NCBI GenBank assembly: GCA_028673005.1
Contig: CM054114.1
Location: forward strand, 11,191,108-11,255,107
Source of the DNA: Tanypteryx hageni
Lineage: Eukaryota; Arthropoda; Insecta; Odonata; Petaluridae
Length of the DNA stretch: 64,000 nt
Direction: 5' to 3'
Positions 1-11,264 of the stretch are shown in pieces. The notes under the pieces were generated by a model. The model was not told the origin of the DNA. It ran no database searches and was given only the letters and a program-made list of their open reading frames with translations. The number at the start of each line of letters is the position of its first letter. Within the stretch, counting starts at the first letter, position 1. Both the position numbers and the translations under genes were made by a program.

Positions 1-599
1 AAACACAGTTTGTCTAAGGTACTTATCTTATCAACCATTTGTATTGCAGTCATAATTCACTAGCATGCTTATGTCCAACGAGAACACCACCACGATAAGA
101 AAAACGTTCGTGTTGAAAATAGAGCCAAAAGAGGACATTTCCTATTCAGAGGCAGGTCGATTCACAATCACTAAGTGAGTCATAATATTGGCGGTCTGTC
201 GAGCACATTTTGGGCATACGATTGTTTTTCTAGAATAATTTCAGACGCAAATAGTATATCTATATTTGACGTCTCAAAAAGACGCAAAGGTCATCTCTGA
301 AATGCAGCAAAAGGCGAAGACGACCCAACCGACCCCAATGGTGTACCCGCGTACTCATGGTACACACGGAAGGAAAGAGAGAGAAAGAGAAATAGTGCGG
401 GAGGAAGATTAGGAGAATGGAGGGTGCGGATGGCTTTAAGCCCCCCTCCCCACTTCCCCACTCCCTTCCCGCTGACCCCTTATCCTTAGGGAGAACCTCA
501 CAGATAAGGGAAACGTACCAGTCCGTACATGACTCCTCCTATGCAGTTTGATTTATCAGACTTTGAACCCCAAGCAACAGCCGACACCGTTGCCTCTCC
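1..599. other. unassigned noncoding stretch
   Basis: I see no gene or recognisable repeat here. A purine-rich run (about 368-430, mainly GA and GGAGG) is the only compositional feature. ORFs are short and frame-random. Confidence 0.5.
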
Positions 600-1020
600 C
601 TAGCGCCACTCCTCGCAACCCTTTCCACCTCGCCCATTAACGCCGCTTGCCTCCCCCTCCCCCTCACGCCTCCTCGCCTCCACAACCTCTCTATCCCCCT
701 CCGACCGTCTCTCCTCCCTTTCCCGTTACCTTCCTCTCGCGCGCACACACACTCACCTGCGCACATACACACGTTCCCCGGTTTCGCACAGCTCTCCCTC
801 AATTACAGCCGAGGCCTGTCCGCAACTCCGTTTTCTCCCACAGGCGCCCCTCTCCTACCGCTCCCCCCCCCCCTCTCTCTCCCTCGTGTGCCATTTTCAC
901 CTGGCTGTGGGATACGCGCGACCTCCTTACTTCCGATACACCCACAACCAATCCCTCCTATCAGAATACTTCCCTCGCTCAGCACGACACCCTCCAGTAT
1001 TCACTATTCTGTTGTTTTTC
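600..1020. repeat. pyrimidine-rich low-complexity island
   Basis: The plus strand is strongly C+T rich, with CCTCC and CTCTC runs and a short CA-rich segment near 745-775. Open frames on both strands (about 130 codons plus, 60-90 minus) are low-complexity Pro/Ser/Thr or Arg/Gly strings with no domain. Similar islands recur near 8.2-9.0, 11.3-11.6, 14.2-14.4, 16.2-16.3, 19.1-19.3 and 25.7-25.9 kb. Confidence 0.7.
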
Positions 1021-2067
1021 CTTCGTCCGCCTTTAAATAACCTTCTCTAATTTAGGCTATGATATCCGAAGTAATGGTTGGTCACATTCCGGATATAAAG
1101 TTTTCTATGAGACAAATGTGGTAAAGAATGAGGAGATGTCTGTTTTGCCGTCAAATTTTTGAAAGGAAAGAGGCCTTTCAGAATCGTGGAAGAGACGAGG
1201 TATTTCAGGGTTCAAAGGCAGGTAGATTTTCATAGATGAAATCCTTTTTCACGCAATGCAAGTATAACTTTCGATTGTCATGCGCCGTGTAGTACAGATT
1301 TGGTGCTATATATGCATAATTTTCGATATTAAAAGATTCAAATGCCTAATGCAACACGACTTTTTATTTCAGCAAATTTAAAAGTCGCGTGGAAGGTTAA
1401 AGTTTTGGAATGTAAGCATTTCGATATGTGAATCGCAACTGAGAAATGAAATTTAATGTAACAGCTCTAGTGAAGTATTTCTCCTCGTCATTAAATGTGA
1501 TCATAAAAGATCTCACAACTTAAATACCTAAAATAGCGTCGTCTTAATGAATTTAAATTTCAAAGTACGATTCACGATGCCTTTCGAGATACACTATGGC
1601 ATTTCTATTTCCTTTGATATTGAAATTACATATAAAGTGCCATCGACTAGTATTTGAAATACGGATGATACTTTTATGTATAATATGTCATATAGTACTG
1701 CGATCTGTGATAAATGGCTAATATTAGTCAATCGTTTGATCGCAAGAGACATTTAGTACAATTAATTTTAGTAGAACGGAGTTGCAACAGCAAATTCAAA
1801 AATTATTAACTCCATTAAATACCCGGCCTTACTTTTTTCTCCATCTATCTCTCAAGAAATAATCTTGTTTTTTTAAATAAATAAACTCATATTTTTATGC
1901 GATAAACAAATGGTGAGAATAATTCTGGTGTACTCATTAGGACCATTAGGATATATATTGTAATGGTATTAAAAAAACTGTAATATACAGAAAATGTTTT
2001 ATTCATAAAATACGAAAACCGAAAAGCACTAATATAGATAGTTCTTATAAATATAATTAATGAGGTC
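1021..2067. other. AT-rich unassigned DNA
   Basis: AT-rich sequence with no domain-bearing ORF, no tandem array and no terminal repeats that I could find. Confidence 0.5.
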
Positions 2068-2129
2068 GGGCTCAACTTTGTGGAATTTACTCATAATGAA
2101 ACGAATACTTTGTGGTTTCCACAACTTTA

Positions 2130-2180
2130 TTTTAACACGACCGGTTTCACTACGAACGTAGCATCATCAGGTGAAAATAT
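2130..2180 (-). ncRNA. hammerhead ribozyme (Penelope type)
   Basis: Read on the minus strand, the terminal repeat contains CCTGATGATG, then GCTAC-GTTC-GTAGT (a five-pair stem II with one G-U), then GAAACCGGTC. This supplies the CUGAUGA and GAAA core boxes and a GUC cleavage triplet. Stem III is the minimal ACCGGU kind known from Penelope-like elements, where dimeric folding is thought to be needed. Stem I is CAC/GUG extended by a U-rich/A-rich pairing. Predicted cleavage is 3' of the C opposite position 2139. Two decayed relatives lie at 49495-49540 and 51788-51833. Confidence 0.82.
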
Positions 2181-2361
2181 ATAAATTGTTCCATATATAT
2201 AGGGTAAAATGAGAGGGGAGAGGGAGACAGTAGGGGTTACAAAGAAAACAAATGGGAGGTAATAGGATGAGCGGTTGGGAAAAGAAGGGGGGGAAGCAAA
2301 TTGTTACAAAATTACAAAAACTTGGTAAACGGGCCAAGGCAACCATGTAGATACAAAGTAA

Positions 2362-2787
2362 TTACAAAATTTTTTGTAAGTTGAATAGAGGAGAATGATT
2401 GTCGATAAGGTATTCATTTAAGAGGGGCGAGTCTTTACAAATAATTATCTCTAGCTGTTCGAGGGAATACAATTTACGACCTTTACTTTCAAAATGGAGG
2501 AATTTAGGGTTGAAGGAACTATGATGGTTGAGGTTTAACAGATGTTTCGCAAATTGGGAATTCAAGTTATTTAAACGGAAGTATCGTTTATGTTCCTTAA
2601 TCCTCTTGTCAAAACTCCTCCCCGTTTGGCCGATGTAGACCGCTCCGCAATCATCACACGCCAATTTGTATACATCACTTCTTGAGGACGACTTTATTGG
2701 GTCTTTAGCATTAAGGAATAATTTGGAAAAAGTAATTGGGGAGTAGAAAGCAGGTTTGATTTTGAGTTTAGGAAAAAGATTGGACAA
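2362..2787 (-). pseudogene. Penelope-like GIY-YIG endonuclease domain
   Basis: A 141-codon open segment encodes the C-terminal endonuclease of a Penelope-like polyprotein. Residues 39-68 hold the core: VYKLACDDCG, then YIGQTGRSFDKRIKEHK. This gives the GIY-YIG-type tyrosine with its Gly (VYIGQTGR) and the following catalytic Arg in KRIKEH. A conserved Glu falls in SLEQLEIII, and an Asn in LLNEYLI. In the family this domain nicks target DNA for target-primed reverse transcription. Here it is separated from the reverse transcriptase by frameshifts, and the element is not intact. The initiator Met is a frame artefact; the domain is internal to a longer ancestral protein. Confidence 0.88.
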
Positions 2788-2969
2788 TTTATAAGAAATG
2801 TTTCCTAAAAATCGGAGTCTGCGCTAATTTAGAGTTTTGGGGTTGAGATTAGGCGGTAAAGAAACGATTTTTTGGGAGGCAATGAGAAAGCGTATTTTGG
2901 AGATAATTTTATCGATTAAACCAATTTGGTAGCCATTATTGATGGCGATCTGCTTAATGGTGTTAAGTT

Positions 2970-4010
2970 CTATAAGGAAATTGGGTTTGGAAAGGGGTAT
3001 ACTAAGAAGGCGGTGAAGCATAGAATGAAAAGAAGCGTGTTTGTGAGAAAAATGATGGGAAGAGTGATTGGGAATAACCTGATCTTTGTAAGTAGGGGTG
3101 TGTTGTTCAGCAGGGACAAAGTGAGATCTAAAAAGTTGAGCAACCCATTGGATTCAGATGCGACCGTAAAGGAAATGGAAGGATGGAGGGAATTTAAAAG
3201 GGTTAAAAATTCAGAAAGTTGGTCATCTGTACCACTCCAGACACACAAAATATCTTCCACATACCTACCCCAAAATTCGGAAAAAGGTAATAAAGGATGG
3301 CCAGAATTAAAAAGGTTAACTTCTAAATTGTTGAGAAAGATGTCGGCAAGGAGAGGGGGGACCCCATCGCAAGACCATCTGTTTGTTTATAAAATTTATT
3401 GTCAAAAAGGAAATAGTTTTTCTCAGAATACGCTTCAAGTAAGTTAGAAAATTCATTTATCAAAATTTGATTGACACCTGCTTTGGAAAGCATATCTATA
3501 GCCAAATCTACGGCTTCTTTTACGGGGACAAAAGTAAAAAGATAACAAACATCAAAGGAGACAAATTTTGAATTATTGGGGAAAATTTTTTCTTTTAAGG
3601 TGTGCGACAACTCTATGGAATTTTTAATGCCAAATTTGGGACTAAATTGAGTATAATCACGAAAAAGTGTATTTAGTTTGAATGCAAGTTTATGGGTAAG
3701 CGCAGAGGTACTGAAGACAACAGGCCTAATCTGGCAATCCCTTTTGTGAAGCTTCGGTAAACCAAAAAGTCTAGGGAGAAGGGGGTTCATCACTAATAAG
3801 TTGTGTTTGTCTTTAGGAGTGAAAAGAAGAGAAATCGAAGAAAAGGTTTTAATGATCACAGATTGGTAAAACGAGGTAGGGCCTTTTTTCAAAACAGAAA
3901 TGTTGTTACGAATGAAGTCATGGCATTTCTCTAAATAAAAGTCTCGGTCCATTACCACCATGCCATACCTTTGTCAGCCTTTTGGACAATCAACTTGTTA
4001 TTTGTAATGA
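2970..4010 (-). pseudogene. Penelope-like reverse transcriptase, broken
   Basis: Two frames, 3323-3961 (212 codons) and 2970-3260 (96 codons), together carry most of a Penelope-type RT. The first shows LFGLPKLHK, a block FVSFDVCYLFTFVP in which the palm Asp (SFDV) is retained, and DGLAMGSPLS near its end. The second begins at the catalytic box, which reads GRYVEDILCVW: the first of the paired aspartates is Glu. The ADKG motif lies just 5' of the first frame, about 3965-3980, in another frame. Frameshifts near 3330 and 3960, and one between this gene and the nuclease segment, show it is a pseudogene. RT identity is secure; loss of activity is inferred from the breaks and the Asp-to-Glu change. 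Confidence 0.88.
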
Positions 4011-4055
4011 GCTTTTTAACACTAGAAAGTAAGGCGGGAGAGTGAAAAAAGACTT

Positions 4056-5498
4056 TCCAGTTCACACAATTTAGCTGAAATGTTTTTAGCTTCTGCTCGA
4101 GTGTCACAATTTTTATCGGTATCATCATGTCAAATGTTCAGTGTCCCAATTATACCAATATAATTAGTTTTGAGTGCCTTCACGGCGTCATATCCTGCAG
4201 ACCATATTGTGTCCGAGAGTTCCTTTACTAGAATCACTTCCTTACTTTTGAATTGTGATTTTTAAGGTATCTTTAAAATGATTCTATCTCTATGTAGAAC
4301 CTGATATAAATTTATACAACCTTTCAATTATTCCGAAAAATGAGACAGCTTCCTAACAAATACTGGCTGATGTTTGGCCAACTAGATTAAGCAAGGTACA
4401 TTCAGCCAAAGGATTGCACTCCTTGATTAGGCTTTGAACTTCTTGATATTTACCGGACATATTAGCAGCACCGTCATAACTCTGAGAGCGACAATTTCTA
4501 AGGTCAAGGCCACAATCAGATAAATATTGAGTTATAACACTTGCCAATTCTTTACCTTTATGAGAAGATATGGGTATGAATTTGAGGAATCCCCCCACAA
4601 AAGATAAATTGTCTGGATGAACATATCACAGAATAAAAGTCAGTTGGTCATCATGTTGTAAATCAGGAGTGGAATCAACTATTATGCCAAATATTTAGAT
4701 TTCTTTACCTCGTCTAAAATTTGCTCCAGGACGTTATCACCTATCAGACGAATGAATTCTTCACAAATAGTTAAAGACAGATAGGACACATGACCACGTC
4801 CTTGATTACCATGTCTTTGTATGTATTTTTCCAAAAATGCATTCTATTTTGCCAACAATTCGAGTATTCCAAAGTACTTTCCATTTCCTACAAAACCGAT
4901 AAGCTCATTTTGTCCTCTTAGTGCTAGTACTCGTTGACTCAGAAAAATAATGACATCAATAACACGTTTTAAGAGTTTAGATTATAGCCCACGAGGCTGA
5001 TTTGCCATCCAACACACACAGTTGTAATAGTTTTTGCCAGCACTGACATTCCTGGTCATAAGTTTATGTGAATTTAGTTTCATGCATATTTTCTTGGAAC
5101 GAATTGACCAGGTATGATAAGATTCATTATGACTAAAACTATTTTCATGAGATGAGAGTCTTGCCAATGCATTCTTCCAGTCATTAAATCCAGTAACAAA
5201 TTGGTCAGAAAAAGAAGAAAATAATTTACACATTCCACAATATACCATTTTGGTTGTTGGAGAGAAAATTAGCCAATAGCGATGAACTTCTTCCCCATTG
5301 ACCATTTTTTGCTTGAACTTTGATTTAGTAATGCTACGATATTTCGAGCCATATAATGGAGAAGTTCATTTCGCTAAGTCAGTAAATTCGAAATCAATAT
5401 TTTGAGGGCTCTAGCATTTATGAATGAGATATTCAATAAATTCCTCCATGACTTGCCACTCAGCTGGATCATCACTAACAACATCAACAACACACCAT
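4056..5498 (-). pseudogene. hAT-type transposase pseudogene (ZMYM1/DUF4371-like)
   Basis: The minus strand carries the middle of a transposase related to vertebrate ZMYM1-like proteins. Reading 5' to 3': DDPAEWQ near 5475, a TTF-type zinc-finger segment (4982-5305) with VYCGMCKLF and a later SHENSFSH histidine run, then ALRGQNELIG and SYLSLTICEEFI. A DUF4371/RNase H-like part (4353-4598) follows, with QSYDGAANMSGKYQ, whose Asp is the likely second catalytic residue. The frame then decays through TRWNHF- and KLCELE-like blocks down to about 4056, where Penelope sequence takes over. Stops and frameshifts are numerous. The N-terminal part lies beyond a LINE insertion at 6159-6370. The C-terminal dimerisation region is missing. 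Confidence 0.85.
5487..5498. repeat. LINE target-site duplication, left copy
   Basis: ACAACACACCAT here matches ACAACCACACCAT at 6159-6171 apart from a single-base indel. The pair flanks the LINE fragment exactly, and the hAT reading frame continues across the two copies once the insert is removed. Confidence 0.75.
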
Positions 5499-6158
5499 GT
5501 CGCTTTCCCTTGCGAGGTAAGCCATGCCATATGTCTGCCAATTACCAACCCATCACCACATGCTTCCTCCACACACTTCTATCCTTGCACACTTCTTTTG
5601 TTTCACTTACACTCATACACTGAGTCACACATTTCCTTTTATTCCTCATACTTTTCACGTCCCTTTTTTCAGTCTCACTAACCACATCCAACCAAGTCTT
5701 GCGCGGTCTGCCTTCCCCTCTCTCGCCATTCACTCTTCCTTCATAAACGTGTTTGGTGATTCAACTCTCCTCCATTCTTTCTACATGCCCGAACCACCTC
5801 AGCAGACCTCTCTCATACAAATCTGTCACACTAGCCTTCATACCACATTCGTTCATCACCCAATTATTCCTTACTTTGTCCCTCCTAGATTTTCCACAAA
5901 CTCTTCTCATGTACCCCATCCCAACCGCATACAAACTACTTTTATGCTTCTCCTGACACACCCATGTTTCACTGCCATACAGCAAGGTAGGCATTAAAAT
6001 ACTCTTGTATACAGACATTTTCGCTTATTTTGACAACCATTCATTCTTTGCAATCGATCACACACTCCCTGCCACCTTTCTACCAGCATTCACTCTCCTT
6101 TTGATTTCCCCAATCATCACTAAATATTTCCAAACTACTTTGTGCATTATCTACTTGT
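5499..6158 (-). mobile_element. 5'-truncated LINE fragment (RT C-terminal part)
   Basis: A minus-strand non-LTR retrotransposon 3' fragment inserted in the hAT gene. Segments in two or three frames read the thumb and C-terminal region: an EIKRRVNAGRKVAG-like block (about 6110), VYKSILMPTLLYGSETW (about 6005-5955), RWFGHVERM (about 5775) and GRPRKTWLD (about 5715). These motifs are typical of the region after the palm in I/R1/RTE-like reverse transcriptases; I cannot fix the clade. There is at least one frameshift near 5760. The fragment is flanked by a 12/13-bp duplication, as expected of target-primed insertion with 5' truncation. Confidence 0.85.
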
Positions 6159-6602
6159 ACAACCACACCATTGCGTGCTTTATTGGTGGTTGCGACATCT
6201 TCCCTGTGTTGTTCTTGTTCAACATTGTCAGTCTCTACTTCTATTGTACCAGGCATTGTATTTGTTGCTAAATATTGTCTAGGAAGTTGGAACATAACTA
6301 CTAACTATTGTTGATTAATAGAATCAGAATCACAATCTTCCAGAAAAAATACAAAACTGATGCGCACGTTTCGCCATACAGCCAAACAGCTTCTGATTTA
6401 TCGCTGCGGACGCAATGCTGAAAATGTTGCACTGTGCAACTGTTGTCAACATTAGAAAATCAACCGCGTGGCGAACTTCCTGTTACCGCGATTATTTTAA
6501 TTAGTGTGTACGCGACTTAAGTGAAACAGACTAATATTATACGCACCAATTTAACTGTACTAATTCAATAAGACGTTGAAATTAATTTAATATTTTACTT
6601 GT

Positions 6603-6662
<60 letters not shown>

Positions 6663-6866
6663 CAATTTGGTCTCCGACTTGGTAAGTGTCCGCTGGGCTT
6701 CCTTCAACACCTTGTTGCCACCCTCATCACTACCTTTTCATTTCCTTAAGTCTATATATATATATATATATATATATATCTTTTTTGGGCCAACGCGGGA
6801 GCTCTCACAGCTCGGGGGCCCCTAGTCACGTGCCCTACTGTGCCTATTGGGTAATCCGGCACTGAT
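6159..6866 (-). mobile_element. hAT element 5' part with terminal inverted repeat
   Basis: This is the upstream part of the transposase pseudogene that continues at 4056-5498. The minus frame at 6160-6370 has an acidic N-terminal region (TIEVETDNVEQEQ, then EDVATTNKA) that joins the downstream frame across the LINE insertion. The segment at 6781-6866 reads on the minus strand as a hAT-like end beginning CAGTGCCGGATTACCC, with a GGGGCCCCC core. I find no matching opposite end, probably because the Penelope insertion and associated loss removed it. Confidence 0.65.
6603..6660. repeat. (TA)n microsatellite
   Basis: Near-perfect TA dinucleotide run of roughly 55 bp. A shorter one follows at about 6753-6778. 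Both sit in the upstream part of the hAT relic. Confidence 0.95.
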
Positions 6867-8139
6867 TTTAACATAAAGCATTCAGTGGCCACCCAACCTT
6901 TTGCTGTGATTTTGAAAACCATCCCTTTTCCATAGGCTAAACCCCATTTATTGCCGACAACTGGCAGAAATGCAATGCCTTTTATATGAAATTAAGCGTA
7001 TGCCCTGGGGGAGGACATCCTGGCAGCATAAATAAAGTACGACGCCTCTTTTCTGACGCATACTGTAGTTTCCTAGAGCATAATCGCGTTTCTCGGGCAT
7101 CTAACCTAGACCCTTGGGCCACTGATCCGCCCCAACAAAGGAAGGGATTAACTGTGGGTTGGGTTGGGCATGGAAAAGGATCTACGGAGGTCAAATAAAG
7201 GTTTCCGAAATGGATCCCTCGCCAACGTCACGGCTTTTATTCACACGCTCATCTCCACACAAACGCTACTAGGATCGATCATAATGTATTTCTACCTCTA
7301 TGCATAGGACAGATGAAGGATTGTGACAGCGGTGGGCAGTCAAACAAGTTGTTGTCTTCCGATTTCCTTAAGAGCTCAGAGATACGAAATATACATGAGG
7401 TAGAGGCTGGGGAATGGATTTTATTTGATTTAGGGCAATTCTTTATTGAAAATGAACAAATATTCTGCGCGGAACCCTGAGACCCTTTCAGGATATTTAA
7501 TCGTTCAAGAAAATATATTTAATTTAACTCGAACCGAGGTGAGGAAGAGGAGACAAATGGAAATTTCGCATATTTTCTGCCAATTACATACTCTCCTAGA
7601 AAAATTTCATAGAAAGTATTTATTCCTCCATATGAGACTTCTGTTTAATCGGTGTTATGAATTAATGCGTAATACGTCGAAGGTGTACTGACCTATTAGT
7701 ACATATATAAAGTATAGCCACAAGCATTACAAATTGGTGAAATTATGCTCTTCGTTAAATATCTATAATTTGGTGTCGTAAAATCTAAAACTTAAATAAT
7801 GATTAAAGATGATTTAATACTAGCTTTTTTCTCACTGCAATACCAACACGAAAACCTTGAATTATAAATTAAGCGAAACTCTCCGCTCTCCTTCTAACAA
7901 ACATATTTATTTTACAAATACAACAGCATTGCTACTCCACGTTTGCATGCTTCGGAGATAAAGATCTCCGCATTAAAATATTCGGGATTCCAAGCCAAAA
8001 AAATAAACGATGTAATCGAACGCGAAAAAAAGCGTTGAAAAAAAGATTGCGGCCCGCCACATTTAATTGACCGGACAATTACTGACCGTTAAGTTCTCCT
8101 TTTTTCCGTTTGTAAATACGGCCACGCGTCATTTTTTCC
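6867..8139. other. unassigned DNA with one GC-richer patch
   Basis: The 6980-7200 stretch is GC-richer than its surroundings and open on both strands for 70 codons, but neither reading has a domain. It may be an unrecognised repeat. The rest is AT-rich and I see nothing in it. Confidence 0.4.
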
Positions 8140-9075
8140 GACCCATCCTCTCTCTCTCCCTCTCTCTTCCCGCTCCTTTATTTTTATTATTCCGATGCGA
8201 ATTTGTTCGAACCATTCTTTTTTAATTTCAGGATTTTTTGCCTCGCTGCATTTCCAACACCGCATCTCTTCTGTAGCTTAGTAACCTCACGATCTTCCAT
8301 CCATTGGGAAAAAATAACATTCCCTCCCTCGCCGTTTTCTCCTTCCCTCCATCTCTCTCTCTTTCCGCCGATCATCCCGCAAAAGCGACAATCGCTCCCC
8401 CCTCTCACCCTCTTATCCCCTCTCCTCCTTTTCCCCTCTCCTCTTCCCCTCCACAAAAGCCTAACACTAACATTCGACCACTGAAAGCATTTGCGGCAAA
8501 AACGGATTAAAAGATTGATGAATATTTACGTTCCGATCCCATCCTCCTCCACCTCCCCTTCCGACGCCCCTTCCCCTCCCTTCCTCTCAAACTCTCTCCC
8601 TCTCCTCCACAAAACGTAAGCATCAACTGATCCCATCCAGTTCTCCGACCGCCGGGAACTTTTTTAAAAACGACATTTTTTTCAAAAAAAAAAGAAAATA
8701 CTGCGAAAATTTTTGAGCAATAAAAAAACCGACCGGAGTGAAGTGACCCACACCGATTACTTCTCTCTGCCCTCTTCCCTTCCCCTCCCTTTCTCCCTCC
8801 CCTTCTCTCTCTCCCTCTTTTCTCCCTTCCCTTCCCTTTCTCCTTCCCCATTCTCTCCCTCTCTTCTCCCTTCTCCATTATCCTCCCCTCTTTCCCTCCT
8901 CTCCCGTTCTACCTTCCCCTTCTCACTGCCGTTGCGTTTTTTTTTTCAAATTTTTATCGCGAGAACTGCGATGACAGAGCTCAAAACGCCATGTGTCAAA
9001 CGGAGAAAGGGTGTTTTTTGTCTCGTTCAATTGTTCCTCCTCTCTCTCTCTCTTTCTCTCCCTCATGTCATTTCC
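8140..9075. repeat. long pyrimidine-rich island
   Basis: Four C+T-dense blocks (about 8145-8175, 8325-8455, 8540-8610 and 8760-8930, then CT repeats near 9040-9060) separated by A/T-rich spacers with poly-A or poly-T runs. All overlapping ORFs, up to 129 codons, are Leu/Ser/Pro- or Arg/Gly/Glu-only and are explained by composition. Confidence 0.7.
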
Positions 9076-11264
9076 CATTTCGATATAAACCCGCCCGAGT
9101 AATTTATTATTTCCGATTTTTTCCTCAAAGGCGTCTTTTTCGCGAAAAAATATCGTGACCACGTCTCTGTCGTCTTTTTGCACGGTCCGAGGTGTTTTGA
9201 TGGATTATTTTTGCACTCGGAACGGTTTGCCTCCTCCATTTTATCCTCTTTTTCGCTTTACCCTTCCTCTCCACTCGCCTCTCTAAGCATTTATTCGGTT
9301 CGAATTTCCGATGGGGATTCCCGCACTTTTTTCTCTAATCGTCTATATTTTTATACATTAGACACTTTTTTCAGAAAAAAACGATCTATTTACACCTAGT
9401 AGCCGATATTTAGATTATCATTAATTAGATAACAAAGTTAATATGTCCAAATTTTTATATAACCGTTTAAAAACCAGCAATATATATATATGTGTGTGTG
9501 TGTATACGATCTTAAAAGCCGCGCATTGCTCTTTTGGTGAGAGTTTCAATTATTTGTAAATCTCACTATATTTTCCATTTGGCATTTTATTCTCTGGCAT
9601 CTAGTCTGAAAGAAAATAGCACAGATAATATCGGATTGCTGGGTCTAATATTACCTTGCATTCCATTTAAGTGTTTATTATAAGAAATTTAATGCATACT
9701 ATAATGCATGAATGTATAAGAACGTTTTCGTCACCTTGTCACCTTCATCTTTCAATCGCTTGGTTCTCGTGAAGCTCACAACATCGCCTTATAATTCCGA
9801 TTTTCATTGCGCGAGTTGTATTTTCCTAAAGGGCAAATGCCATGCTGCATGCTGCCATGGGCGCAACGTTAAAGTTAAAAAACCAGCATAGAAAATTTAA
9901 CCTAGAGTGTGAGAATTTCCTCAGCAATGTAGTAACTTTATTTATGTCATGTTATAAGCGACGGGCTTCAAAGGTGGTATGAAGGATTCGGGCTATGGGA
10001 TTTTGCCAGTTCGAAAATAAAATGCCGATTGTGATCATTAAAACTATTTTTGGCAACAAAAGAAAAATCCTAATCATTGGTTGAACACACTCAACATTAT
10101 TTGTCATGGATTTAATCTTGTGCTTAACAGCCAGCAACTAGTAAAAACGAACTGCAAGCTTTATACAATTTTCGAAAGTAAATCTTTTAAAAAAGTCACC
10201 TTTTCTTTAATCCTAATTTCAATTTTTGTTTAATATAATTACTTATTATTAAATTTAATTAAAGGCTTACTATGGATATTTTAAAGTTTGATATTTAGGT
10301 TGATTTATTCAGCATTAATAATTTTTAAACATTTGTAAACAGAAATATTTAATGAATTTAATAAATAAAAGCAATTTCTAGCTTTCATTTCCGTTATCGC
10401 AGCAAACTGCATTATCCCCAATTAATGAAATAAATTTTGAAGTGTAATTAGATAATATGCAAATAACAAATTTCATGAAAACGAGATGAACTATTTCATT
10501 TTTAAAGGAAATATTAATATTTTTGCCTTTCAGAATTTGCAATTATCCATAGAATATTAAAAACTAAAATTCTGAGACATCGCTGATTTAAAATCAATAC
10601 TATAATTTTCAGATATTTTTATGATCTTGGTTAATTAATCGCCACTAAGAAGAAGAATAAATAGATAGATTTTTCTTAAAACAACCTCTTAAATATAGTA
10701 ATATCAAGTGCTCAGTGCTAATTTATGTCCTTTTTCACATTCAAACAAAGGGTTTGCGAGAACGATTCACACACGAAGTAAACGGGTATTAGCCAATTTC
10801 CAGATAACATCAATCCTCCGTTAAAATAACATGAATAATTTTATTTTTCTAGAAAAATCACTATTTTTGGACGAATGTTATTTTAAAGAGCTTGAGCATT
10901 CCTCATCGCAACATTTATGAAAATATTTTTTCACGAATTTAAATATCCGTCTATAAAACATCGAGCGCGAAATACCTTCATCTCCATCCACGCGAAAAAT
11001 GAATAATAAAGAAAGATATCCCTTGAAAAACACACAATCGAATATCTTTCCTCGTCAAAAATAACTCGCCAATTTAATTTATTAACCCGATTTATAAAAA
11101 AAGCGTCATCTCTCGCCGGCCGCAATATAACCGCTCTCGATTTTTCCTCACTTTCGCTAACCTCATTGGTTCGCACGAACATATTCCCAATTTTTTCCTC
11201 TCACCCTCACTTAATCCCCAATACACTCGATGGTCTATATCAATCCGATGCCCCGCATTTATTT
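9076..11264. other. AT-rich unassigned DNA
   Basis: Apart from a small minus-strand ORF (9952-10107, listed separately) and a short TATG/TGTG run near 9481-9505, I see no coding signal, array or terminal repeat. Confidence 0.45.
9952..10107 (-). CDS. weak candidate small membrane ORF
   Basis: A 51-residue ATG-initiated ORF. One hydrophobic segment, about residues 11-31 (IRIFLLLPKIVLMITIGILF), is followed by a basic tail ending EARRL. An AATAAA lies about 8 bases past the stop on the same strand. The hydrophobic core resembles that of the ORF at 49992-50216 (shared pattern F..xP[KR].VLMI, then RIL). I know no family for it, and an ORF of this size is common by chance in AT-rich DNA. Confidence 0.15.
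   Translation of the reverse strand: MTNNVECVQPMIRIFLLLPKIVLMITIGILFSNWQNPIARILHTTFEARRL

Larger units (their letters stand above)
2068..4055 (-). mobile_element. Penelope-like retroelement, degraded, 5'-truncated
   Basis: A minus-strand retroelement. Its remnants read, in coding order: a reverse-transcriptase start with an ADKG motif (about 3970), finger/palm blocks with the LPKLHK motif (about 3745), a palm segment whose catalytic box reads YVED instead of YxDD (about 3252), and a C-terminal GIY-YIG nuclease domain (2362-2787). A terminal repeat with a hammerhead ribozyme core (2130-2180) follows. RT plus C-terminal GIY-YIG plus hammerhead is diagnostic of canonical Penelope-like elements. 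The reading frame shifts several times, so this copy is dead. Its 5' edge lies near 4055, where the hAT transposase reading frame of the neighbouring pseudogene begins. I found no clear target duplication, so both outer boundaries are approximate. Confidence 0.9.

Noticed and set aside
2926..3447. 173-codon plus-strand ORF
   Set aside because: A shadow of the minus-strand Penelope reverse transcriptase.
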